Shown in pieces: positions 1 through 6,725 of a stretch of DNA of 10,890 nucleotides. The stretch is from NCBI GenBank assembly GCA_031268685.1, contig JAIRWW010000185.1, positions 1 through 10,890 of the forward strand, in the 5' to 3' direction. The translations under genes were made by a program, and so were the position numbers. The notes beneath the pieces were generated by a model, which was not told where the DNA came from, ran no database searches, and saw only the letters and a list, made by a program, of their open reading frames with translations. Numbering within the stretch: position 1 is the first letter of the stretch; each line of letters opens with the position of its first letter. This DNA is from Azoarcus sp. (GTDB lineage: Bacteria; Pseudomonadota; Gammaproteobacteria; Burkholderiales; Rhodocyclaceae).

Positions 1-47
1 GCATCGCCCAAATCAAGATCGGCAAATTCCTCATCCACCCAACTCAT
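1..47 (-). CDS. N-terminal fragment of an IS4-family-like transposase (cut by window edge)
   Basis: Reading leftward from the ATG at 47-45, the frame stays open to the window edge and gives MSWVDEEFADLDLGDA. An aromatic/acidic start followed by 'LGD' is the typical opening of the N-terminal DNA-binding domain of IS4-family (Tn5-like) transposases, where the LGD is normally followed by an Arg-rich 'ARL..RL' stretch that would lie outside the window. An in-frame stop lies eight codons upstream of this ATG, so it is the first available ATG. There is no good ribosome binding site, which is common for transposases. Only 15 residues are visible, so the family call is a pattern judgement. A small unrelated protein is possible. 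Confidence 0.55.
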   Translation of the reverse strand, partial: MSWVDEEFADLDLGD

Positions 48-96
48 GACATTAACTTGACAGCTAGTTTAAAAACAGTAGCTTATACCTGATACT
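1..96 (-). mobile_element. Probable edge of an IS4-family insertion sequence
   Basis: The transposase-like start codon at 47 and the A/T-rich leader between it and the stop codon of the neighbouring gene (97-99) suggest that an insertion sequence ends somewhere in 48-96. An imperfect inverted repeat is present here: AGCTA at 62-66 and TAGCT at 79-83, flanking an A-rich loop. It could be part of the element's end or a weak terminator for the gene at 97-705. The terminal inverted repeat and target duplication cannot be defined because the other end lies outside the window. Confidence 0.35.
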
Positions 97-705
97 TTAC
101 GTTGTGGGTAATGGGATGCCCTGAAACCCTTCGATCTGCCTTGGCGCAAAAACTATCTTCCGAAGGCCCGATCCCTTCGGCACGAGATTGATGGAAGGGC
201 CAAGGTCCGTCGTTGAAGCATAAAGTCGGGCACCCAACACTTGCAGCATGAGACCTATGGCTTCGCAGGCTTCCGCGCCATTCCCATAGCTACTCTTCAA
301 GGGCGACAGCGCCTCGGCCAACAACAGGCGAACAATCAGACCCGCATCCGTTGTGGCCGGGGGCAGCACGATTTTGGGGACGATTTCTATCTGGAGAGGG
401 GTAACAGGGATGGACGCGCCGTTTGTTTCCGTGCCTTTCGGAAGGACTGCCCGGACGGTGAAGTGAGACTGACTGACGCATTGGGTTACATGGATGATGA
501 CGGCCTGCTCCAATTGGTTCGATCTGGCGTTTGTCGTCACCCGAAGCGGGCAGGGCGCGCCGTCGCTACTGACTTCATAGCGCAGCGCCTTGCCAGCGGC
601 TTTCACGCCGTCAAGCTTCAGCTTGAGCGTGTTCCCTTCGACCAATGTGATTGGGCCGCTTACGTCGTGCCCGTTACTGCTGTAGCGAAAATTTCTGAAA
701 GCCAT
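97..705 (-). CDS. Uncharacterised protein, 202 residues
   Basis: I do not recognise this protein. The chosen start is the ATG at 705 (MAFRNFRYSSNG), because AAGGA lies at a normal distance upstream. A longer version starting at 762 has a low-quality extension and no better site. There is no signal peptide or clear membrane segment. Roughly residues 1-115 look beta-rich, with alternating hydrophobic residues, two cysteines (CPLRV and TQC) and a 'VEGNTLKLKLDGV' segment. A Pro-rich linker (IVLPPATT) is followed by a helical part (LIVRLLLAEALSPL ... AIGLMLQVLGARL), then a short tail ending in PLPTT. The C-terminus lies against a putative insertion sequence, so the reading frame could be shortened. 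It is on the same strand as pilY1 but separated from it by about 900 bases, so it is unlikely to belong to the pilus operon. Confidence 0.7.
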   Translation of the reverse strand: MAFRNFRYSSNGHDVSGPITLVEGNTLKLKLDGVKAAGKALRYEVSSDGAPCPLRVTTNARSNQLEQAVIIHVTQCVSQSHFTVRAVLPKGTETNGASIPVTPLQIEIVPKIVLPPATTDAGLIVRLLLAEALSPLKSSYGNGAEACEAIGLMLQVLGARLYASTTDLGPSINLVPKGSGLRKIVFAPRQIEGFQGIPLPTT

Positions 706-1068
706 GCTGTTTTCCTTATGCGCAATTGTTTGATGCAACTCGTGCGCGACAATGCGCGGCACTTGTGCACATGTTTGCGGAATTGTGTCCGCGCAGTATA
801 TCTAATCGTGGCGCATGAGGAACAATTGCTGGGTAAATAATTTTTGCAGGCTCCACCATGACGCCGTAAGACTTCATCGCCTGTTGGAAGCACAAGGAAG
901 CCGCCGAACGCGCCGGGGCGCAGGTAATGACGCGCGCTTGCGATAAATAGCATCTACGCAATATCAATCCGGGCGGGCGATGCTCGCGGTCGAAGCCGCT
1001 GCCATGGGGAGTGCGGGAGACTGCCGGGGGGCGCGAACTGGAATTCCAGGGCAGCGGGGTATCGAGCT
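706..1068. other. Intergenic stretch without a convincing gene
   Basis: No frame here has a combination of ribosome binding site, start codon and protein-like composition that I would call a gene. On the minus strand a frame running through about 875-716 (starting MKSYGVMVEPAKIIYPA) reads somewhat like protein for about 35 residues and then degenerates. It could be a remnant, but nothing identifies it. The interval otherwise holds the weak promoter candidate near 800 and short GC-rich inverted repeats. Confidence 0.5.
795..825 (-). promoter_or_regulatory. Weak candidate promoter for the gene ending at 97
   Basis: On the minus strand a TATACT hexamer (800-795, five of six matches to TATAAT) lies about 90 bases upstream of the start at 705. 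A poor -35-like TTGTTC (825-820) sits 19 bases further upstream. The -10 is reasonable and the -35 is weak, so this is only the best candidate in the interval. Confidence 0.2.
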
Positions 1069-1386
1069 GAAACCGTCTGGCTTTTTTCTTGACGATCCTG
1101 GTTCTGTTCTCGAACCGCCTGGCTTTTTTCTCGGGGAAACGAGGTTTTTTTCCAGAACGTCCTGGCTCTTTTCCAGACGGTTCTGGTTTATTTCCAGAAC
1201 GTTCTGGCTTTTTTCTTGAACGTTCTCCAAAAAGCCACAAAAAATCCTGCTAAAAAAGCAGGCGGCCCTGGTTTTTCCCCAGAACGTTCTGGCTTTTTTC
1301 CAGACGGTTTGAGTTCCGAGCCAGAAGGTTCTGGAAAAAAGCCAGCCGCCCGGTGTTTTGAGCCAGAACGGGCTGGTTCACAAGCA
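1069..1386. repeat. Degenerate 21-22-bp tandem array, about 15 units
   Basis: Aligning the stretch by eye gives consecutive units starting at 1069, 1091, 1112, 1133, 1155, 1176, 1197, 1218, 1239, 1261, 1282, 1303, 1324, 1345 and 1366, each 21 or 22 bases. The central consensus is GAACGTTCTGG followed by CTTTTTTCCA. Unit junctions often create the 14-bp perfect palindrome CCAGAACGTTCTGG (1194-1207 and 1279-1292), each followed by CTTTTTTC, so these two copies are identical over 22 bases. Outer units (1239-1281 and 1345-1386) are diverged, and the unit at 1324 carries the A-tract orientation. All frames through the array read as low-complexity heptapeptides (for example KKPERSG on the minus strand), a consequence of the 21-bp period. 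I do not take this as evidence of a protein. Confidence 0.85.
1289..1345. repeat. Perfect 16-bp inverted repeat inside the tandem array
   Basis: CTGGCTTTTTTCCAGA at 1289-1304 is exactly complementary in reverse to TCTGGAAAAAAGCCAG at 1330-1345, with a 25-base loop that has its own weak self-complementarity. It arises because a unit in T-tract orientation is followed two units later by one in A-tract orientation. A similar 9-bp pairing exists at 1205-1213 / 1229-1237. Transcribed from either strand it would fold into a stable hairpin. Confidence 0.8.
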
Positions 1387-1544
1387 GAAGGCCGACTCAG
1401 GCGACTACGGTTTCCCCGGCGGTTTCGCTGCCGCCGCTGTTGCGGTGGCGGAGGAAAGGCTTCCGCGGTTCCGCATACAGCGTCCTGGCATTGCCGATGT
1501 TGCGGCGGGCTTGCGTGGCGGGCGCGGCGCGATGCCCCAAACGA
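1387..1544. other. GC-rich spacer between the repeat array and the pil operon hairpin
   Basis: This stretch is dominated by GCCGCC/GCGGCGG-type sequence and has no start site or product I can support. Long frames crossing it on either strand reflect GC-biased absence of stop codons. Confidence 0.5.
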
Positions 1545-1570
1545 GGGCATGCCGCTTGCGCGGCATGCCC
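1545..1570 (-). terminator. Strong hairpin downstream of pilY1
   Basis: GGGCATGCCGC (1545-1555) and GCGGCATGCCC (1560-1570) form a perfect 11-bp stem with a 4-base loop, 39 bases beyond the pilY1 stop codon. On the pilY1 transcript the stem is followed by UCGUUUGGGG, which lacks a proper U-tract. It is therefore either a weak intrinsic terminator or a 3'-end stabilising structure for the operon mRNA. Confidence 0.5.
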
Positions 1571-1609
1571 GGAACGAGAGGCCCTTATGCTGGCCCTGGA
1601 TGCAGGATT

Positions 1610-4600
1610 TTATTTTCCATACAGTTCGCGCCAGGAGAGGCGGCCTTTGTGCGGGCTGTCGCCAGGGTTGACGCCATCGCTGCTGGGCACGCCGCTGGAT
1701 TTGCCATAAATGACCTGCAAATTGTTTCCCGGCCCGGAGATCACCTTGATGTTGTTGATGATGCCGTTGTCGACCTTGAGCGAAGCGGGATTTTTGCCAT
1801 CGCTTATTTTGTCGTCGCCATTCACCACGCCATCTCCATTGATGTCCAGGAAGACGAAATCAAGCGAGGCTCCGGTAAAGGCATTGACGAAGTTGAGATA
1901 GCTGCGCCCGCCAGCCATGCATGGGTCGTTTTCGACAGGAATGATGGATGGGAACAAGATCGTGGTGCCGCGCTGGGCGCTCAAGACGATGCCCGAGCTG
2001 ATTACCCGCTCGCCAGAATCGCCTTGGACATTGAAGTCGATGTACCAGCCCCTGGCATTGCCCATGTCGTTGGTTCTGGCATCTTCGATGGCGCGCGCGG
2101 AGTCGTTGCGGAAGATGAAGCGGCGCGCCTTGAGATCATTGCGAGTAGCCGTTCCTTTGCCGTCGTCGATGATTCCGTACCAGCTTTGGATGCTTTGGTC
2201 GGATTTGTCGGCGGTGACCAGATAGCGGCCGGTACCGAAAAGGATGTGAATTCGGGCCGGCGTAATGCTGTTGTCGACCGCGATCACGGGGGCGGCGCTA
2301 ATCGGCTGGGACTTGCCATTATTGGCGGCGAGGAATATCGGAACATCCGCCACGCTGCCGGAATGGATACCCCAGCCGCTGGCATTGGCAGAACTCAAGT
2401 CGAAACGCCACAGGCCGCCATTCATGTCGCCTGCGTAAACAATGTCGACTTTGCCGTCGCCATTCGCATCCAGCACGGCGGGTGCGGAAAGACCGTTGTT
2501 GACGCTGCCGGACAGGATGGGAACGTCAATCCGCTTTTGTACCGCGCCGCTCGCTATGTCCAGGATGTAGAGCGCGGCCCTGCCGTAGCAGCTGTTGTAG
2601 CCGTTGCCGACGATGATATGGGCCTTGCCGTCGTTGAGGGTAGCGATCACCGGCTTGGAGAGTACGAACCCAATGTTGTCCATGTTGGCATCGCCCCCGC
2701 ATTTCGTTGCGTCGGCAGCGCCGTTGAGTTCCCATTTCACATCGCTGGCCGCAAAGCCGGACGGATTCGTGACATCGAGGCCGTAAAGCCCTTTGCCGCC
2801 ACGGCCCGGCGCGCCTATTAGATAAAGGCGGCCATCCACGGCGGCGGTTTCCGCTTCGCCATCCACGTAATACTCGTGGCCATAGTCGACGTGCGTTAAT
2901 TTGGATAGTTTGGGAATCAGCGCGGAAGGTATGTAGGCGAACAGTTCCCGCCCGTTCCTGGCGTCGAAGCCGTGCAGCATGCCGTCGTTGGCGCCGAGAT
3001 AGAGCGTGTCGCTTGCTTTGGCGTAGCGCGGTTCGTTGTGCGGGCTGTCGCCGAGCGGACTGCTGGCCCCGGATACGCGGCTGCGGTCGCGGAAAGTGCC
3101 GCCGCGCATCACCTCTTTGCTATTGCTGCCGCGCACATATTCGACGACGCTCTGGCCGTCAAGCGCCTTGTCCTCGGTCAGGGCGCTCTGCTGCGCCGTG
3201 TTCAGGTTATCCCAGGTAAATTCCCGTCCGACGCTGGCGATGTCGGCGCTGTTGGCGTTGTTGCGGGTGAATATCCTGCGGCTGCTGGCCGCGGGCATGT
3301 TTTCGGCGGCCCGCCATTTGACCGGGCCTATACCGTCCGGGTTGTCTTTGCTGACCGGGACGATGGTGGTGGCAATGAGATCGCCGCTCCAGTCGCTGGG
3401 CTGGTATTGCGTGGTAAAGGCCAGCGTTTCGGTCACGCCGAAGGATACGCTGCTGGCTTCGATGCCGCCGGAACTGGACGCGCCCTCTTTGATGGCTCCG
3501 AGCGTTTTTTCCAGCGCGGCCTGTAGCCCCAGCGCATTGCGCACGAGAAAGTAGTTGTCGGGCATCTGATCGCCGTTGCTGTCCCATTTTCCGGACACGT
3601 TCGGCCAGTGGTTGGCGTCATTGGTCTTGTCGCGGAAGCCGCCCCACTTGGCGGCATACCACAGCGGGTCTTTCAACAGGGATGCCGCATCGGTCCTGGC
3701 CGAAGGGGTGAAGGTGTGCGTGACGGATTGACCAAGAGTGCATGGGCCAAACTTTGCGCTTGAGTCGCTATTCGAGCAGGCCGGCAAAGTCTTGCACGTG
3801 TTGTCGCTTGCCGAGGCTGTCTGGCAGTAACCGGCGGACTTGTCCGCTGGAACGTTGAGGTAATAAAAAGGCGGACTAGGGTTTTTGCTTTGCGCAACAA
3901 GGTAAGGACCATCTTTGGTGGTGCCGGAAATTGTGTAGCCTATATTCAGAATGATTCCAGCGGCCTGGTAGGTCGGCGTAACCTTTACCTCAACCGTGCC
4001 GCTCTGCGTGTACTTGATTTCGTATTCGGCGATAACGTCCATGTCGTGGTCGGCGCCCTGTTCCATGTCTTCGTAGCTGATCTGGAAGACGGCGCGGTAG
4101 CGTCCGCCGTTGCCGGGGTCGTGCAGATCGAGGCTCTTGATATAGAACTCCACGATCTGGTTGGCGGGCTGGAAATACTCCTTCCCGGCATTGATGTTCT
4201 GGTCTGCGCCTTTGACTGACTTGCCGAAGGGGACAATAGTGACGATGCCGCTGGAGGTCGGTACTTCGATCTTGGGCAAGGGCGAGGCGAGGGCAACGAC
4301 ATAAGTGTCGATCTTTTGCCTGTCCTTTCCTGCCGCGGTCTGGATGCCAGTGCTTTTACCGTAATAAGCCACCGCCGCGGAGTAGTAGCTCCCCTCCTTG
4401 CCAGTCTCTTCGGGGGCAAGGCCGCGAATGGTGGAAAGCGTGTCGACGCGCTTGGCCGTCGGCGACCAGTCGACCTTGCTGCCGGACTGGCCGATGAAAT
4501 AGTCGCGCCCATTGATGCTTTCGCGCTGGCCGATGGTGTCGGCCAGTTCGCTGACGTTGAGCGAGCCAAAAGCACCGCTGAATGTGGAGTTGCCCGGCTG

Positions 4601-6148
4601 GTTGCAGGCATGGTTTACCGTGAGGCTGCCTTTTTTTACCGAAAATGCATTCATGCACGATTTGAATCGCGCGCCCGGTAACTGATCCGAGTCGAACGAG
4701 GGATTGATGTCCGAGAGTACGAGTATGTTGGGCTTGGAACACCAGGGCACTTTGTCGTAGGGCTTATCCCAGGCGGCCCTTGGCAGACCTATCTCGCTGT
4801 CATAGGAGCCGCTGTGCGTGAAATCGTAGGCAGGGGTAGCGCCGCCCGCGCCGCCGAGATAGCGTATCGCCTCATACATCATTTCGCCGACCGGGTTGCC
4901 CCAATCGGGAAATTCGCCATCGTTCATGATGCGGCCACCCACCCATGCGCCGTCAATGCCCATGCTCACATAGTTGTTCGCTGTGGAGCGCCTGAAAGCG
5001 AAGATCATCAAGCGGTCGAAAGTCTGGACGATGGTGGCATTGTTGGTAAACTGGCCGTTCTCTGGATTGATTTCGTTTGCGAACGAGGACATTGCCTTGC
5101 GCAGCACGCCGCCCGACATGTTCTTGTTATAGCTGCCGGTGAGCAGGCCGAACAGCATGGAGCCGTCCTCGCCAAATTTATGGAGCATGCCAACGGGCTT
5201 GAAATAGGTTTTGGAGCTTCCCCCGGACGTGCTCGTATAGGGTTTGCAATTGTCGCCGCGATAGTTCTGCGTGCCGTCCGGGAGCGTGGCAGTGAAGGTG
5301 TTGCTACACGCCTCCACTTGTACGACATAGTTGCTGTGCAACGACGAGCCTGAATCGGCCGACAAGCTGCTGAACAGCTTGTCGCCTTCGGCAGCGGCCC
5401 AGTCCCAGATCCGTTTGGTGGAATTTCTGGCTACAGCCAGTAGCGGGGCGGCGGTGTCGCGGCAACTGCTGGGCGGTATGCATAACTTGGGCACGCTGAA
5501 GTTGCCGAAGAAATGGCGCTTGCCGGATTCCGGCATGGCAAACGGCGTGTAGTCGCTAATCTTGTAGCCGTCCACCGCTTCGCTGGTGTATTCCTTGCCC
5601 CACCCGTGGGCGTCGCGGGGAATGTAGGCCCGGCGCAAGAGGGTCGCGCTCATCATATCGAACGAACGCTGGCCGCCGTAGAGCACTTTGCGCAGCGCAT
5701 CCATACGGCTGGTGGTGACGTAGTTGAGAAAGTTCCCCGACCATGAGCCGGGGCATGTTTTGTAGGTCATGTCCTTGACCGCCGCCTCCGGGGAAAAATA
5801 ATCCTTATTTACTGTGTATGAGCCGGTGCTTCTGCTAACGGATCCGTTACTGTTCAGCCCCCAGCCCTTGTAGCACAGCTTGCTGTCGAACAGCCCGTAA
5901 TACTCGATGCGGGGATTGAAGCGGGTGTCGTAATTACCGTCACCGTCGAGGTCGCTGGTGTCGTTATAGGCTTCGTAGAACAGCTTGTGATCCTTGCCCG
6001 CCACCAGCATGATCAGAGGCGGGTTGCTCTGGCCAGCATTAAGCGGCACGGGCGGAATGACGATTTCCGCCGCGGCGGGCGCGGCGAGCACGAGCAGAAT
6101 GGCGCAGCAGGCAAGGCGCACGGCGGCGCGTGGCAAAGTAATGCGCAT
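1610..6148 (-). CDS. pilY1: PilY1-family type IV pilus tip adhesin / biogenesis factor
   Basis: A secreted 1,512-residue protein. In studied systems PilY1 acts with the minor pilins at the pilus tip in assembly, adhesion and twitching. The N-terminus has two arginines, a hydrophobic stretch and an AAPAAA cleavage region (about residues 1-27). Next comes a calcium-loop-like DLDGDGNYD (66-74), then a von Willebrand A-like segment with LVLSDINPSFDSD (D480 in a DxNxS pattern). A second loop-like DSNGDQMPD starts at 856. The C-terminal beta-propeller begins near 1049 (LYLGANDGMLHGFD) and contains the diagnostic calcium site DANGDGKVD (1227-1235). A fourth loop, DINGDGVVNGDD, starts at 1435. The C-terminus (GRLSWRELYGK) is typical of the family. 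It is longer than Pseudomonas PilY1 (about 1,160). GAGGGAGAG precedes the ATG, which lies 13 bases after pilX. Last gene of the operon. An RGD occurs at 297-299. Confidence 0.95.
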   Translation of the reverse strand: MRITLPRAAVRLACCAILLVLAAPAAAEIVIPPVPLNAGQSNPPLIMLVAGKDHKLFYEAYNDTSDLDGDGNYDTRFNPRIEYYGLFDSKLCYKGWGLNSNGSVSRSTGSYTVNKDYFSPEAAVKDMTYKTCPGSWSGNFLNYVTTSRMDALRKVLYGGQRSFDMMSATLLRRAYIPRDAHGWGKEYTSEAVDGYKISDYTPFAMPESGKRHFFGNFSVPKLCIPPSSCRDTAAPLLAVARNSTKRIWDWAAAEGDKLFSSLSADSGSSLHSNYVVQVEACSNTFTATLPDGTQNYRGDNCKPYTSTSGGSSKTYFKPVGMLHKFGEDGSMLFGLLTGSYNKNMSGGVLRKAMSSFANEINPENGQFTNNATIVQTFDRLMIFAFRRSTANNYVSMGIDGAWVGGRIMNDGEFPDWGNPVGEMMYEAIRYLGGAGGATPAYDFTHSGSYDSEIGLPRAAWDKPYDKVPWCSKPNILVLSDINPSFDSDQLPGARFKSCMNAFSVKKGSLTVNHACNQPGNSTFSGAFGSLNVSELADTIGQRESINGRDYFIGQSGSKVDWSPTAKRVDTLSTIRGLAPEETGKEGSYYSAAVAYYGKSTGIQTAAGKDRQKIDTYVVALASPLPKIEVPTSSGIVTIVPFGKSVKGADQNINAGKEYFQPANQIVEFYIKSLDLHDPGNGGRYRAVFQISYEDMEQGADHDMDVIAEYEIKYTQSGTVEVKVTPTYQAAGIILNIGYTISGTTKDGPYLVAQSKNPSPPFYYLNVPADKSAGYCQTASASDNTCKTLPACSNSDSSAKFGPCTLGQSVTHTFTPSARTDAASLLKDPLWYAAKWGGFRDKTNDANHWPNVSGKWDSNGDQMPDNYFLVRNALGLQAALEKTLGAIKEGASSSGGIEASSVSFGVTETLAFTTQYQPSDWSGDLIATTIVPVSKDNPDGIGPVKWRAAENMPAASSRRIFTRNNANSADIASVGREFTWDNLNTAQQSALTEDKALDGQSVVEYVRGSNSKEVMRGGTFRDRSRVSGASSPLGDSPHNEPRYAKASDTLYLGANDGMLHGFDARNGRELFAYIPSALIPKLSKLTHVDYGHEYYVDGEAETAAVDGRLYLIGAPGRGGKGLYGLDVTNPSGFAASDVKWELNGAADATKCGGDANMDNIGFVLSKPVIATLNDGKAHIIVGNGYNSCYGRAALYILDIASGAVQKRIDVPILSGSVNNGLSAPAVLDANGDGKVDIVYAGDMNGGLWRFDLSSANASGWGIHSGSVADVPIFLAANNGKSQPISAAPVIAVDNSITPARIHILFGTGRYLVTADKSDQSIQSWYGIIDDGKGTATRNDLKARRFIFRNDSARAIEDARTNDMGNARGWYIDFNVQGDSGERVISSGIVLSAQRGTTILFPSIIPVENDPCMAGGRSYLNFVNAFTGASLDFVFLDINGDGVVNGDDKISDGKNPASLKVDNGIINNIKVISGPGNNLQVIYGKSSGVPSSDGVNPGDSPHKGRLSWRELYGK

Positions 6149-6161
6149 TTTTCACTCTCCC

Positions 6162-6725
6162 TCATTCTGTAGCGTAGACGGACTGCAAGACGACATTGGC
6201 GCGGCCACCGCTGCTGTCGCTAGAAGCGGTAATCCGGAAACGTCTGCAACTCTGGCTTGCCGATGCAGGCGCCGACGGGTTGCAAGGCGCCTTGTCCGAA
6301 ACAAGTTCGACAATGTAATAAGGCGGGCGCGACGGCCCGTCGCCAGCGAATGCCGCATCGGCATCTGGGGCCGTGTTATACCAATATGTAAAAGGCTGTT
6401 CCCAAAGCGGTTTGCAACTGGCATGACTGGTCGCATCCGTCACATACAGCCCGGTGGCGGAATTGGCGGCGGGGCAAGCCGCGGACGGCAAAGGCGCGGG
6501 AATAAGGCCGGTCGCCCAATTTTCTGCCGCGCGTTCCCCCATGCGCAGGCCGGCTTCCGCGGACTGGAAAGCCAGGTCGCGGTCGTAGGCATTGGCGCTC
6601 ATGCGCACTTGCATGGCCGCGCCGCGCATCGAAGTCGCCGCCAGCATCGACATGGCCATGAGCAGAATCAATGCAACGATCAAGACCGCGCCGCGCTGCG
6701 TCCGGGAAAAGACGAATCCGGTCAT
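6162..6725 (-). CDS. pilX: Minor pilin-like protein PilX
   Basis: A 187-residue prepilin-like protein of the type IV pilus tip/priming complex, exported through the inner membrane and trimmed by prepilin peptidase. The leader MTGFVFSRTQRG is cut before AVLIVALILLMAMSML. Position +5 is Val rather than the usual Glu, as expected for PilX and the related GspK proteins, which are thought to cap the pseudopilus. After the helix comes the conserved FQSAEAGLRMGE, then a cysteine-containing globular part (AACPAAN, ASCKPLW, KAPCNPS, QSCRRF) and an RRFRITASSDSSGGRANVVLQSVY ending typical of PilX. The ATG at 6725 overlaps the pilW stop in ATGA, implying translational coupling. A longer in-frame start at 6854 would overlap pilW by over 100 bases and is rejected. 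Confidence 0.9.
   Translation of the reverse strand: MTGFVFSRTQRGAVLIVALILLMAMSMLAATSMRGAAMQVRMSANAYDRDLAFQSAEAGLRMGERAAENWATGLIPAPLPSAACPAANSATGLYVTDATSHASCKPLWEQPFTYWYNTAPDADAAFAGDGPSRPPYYIVELVSDKAPCNPSAPASASQSCRRFRITASSDSSGGRANVVLQSVYATE

Noticed and set aside
1218..1225. GAACGTTC as a LexA-type (GAAC-N4-GTTC) operator
   Set aside because: The half sites are adjacent with no four-base gap, and the motif is part of the tandem unit rather than placed at a promoter.
716..1240. Minus-strand frames translating the tandem array into KKPERSG-like heptapeptides
   Set aside because: The 21-bp period makes any frame a heptad repeat. All three frames look equally repetitive, there is no ribosome binding site, and the frames continue into unrelated sequence.
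1069..1386. CRISPR array
   Set aside because: The repeats are contiguous 21-22-bp degenerate units with no unique spacers of regular length, and no cas gene is nearby.
1358..2821. A 487-codon plus-strand open frame opposite the end of pilY1
   Set aside because: It lies antisense to the conserved PilY1 propeller in a GC-biased frame that rarely meets stops. Its translation (runs of Val/Ala/Asp) resembles no family, and it begins inside the repeat array.
5252..5260. RGD tripeptide in PilY1 (residues 297-299), reminiscent of the integrin-binding motif in P. aeruginosa PilY1
   Set aside because: It is at a different place in the protein and a tripeptide is expected by chance in 1,512 residues. 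I have no support for function.
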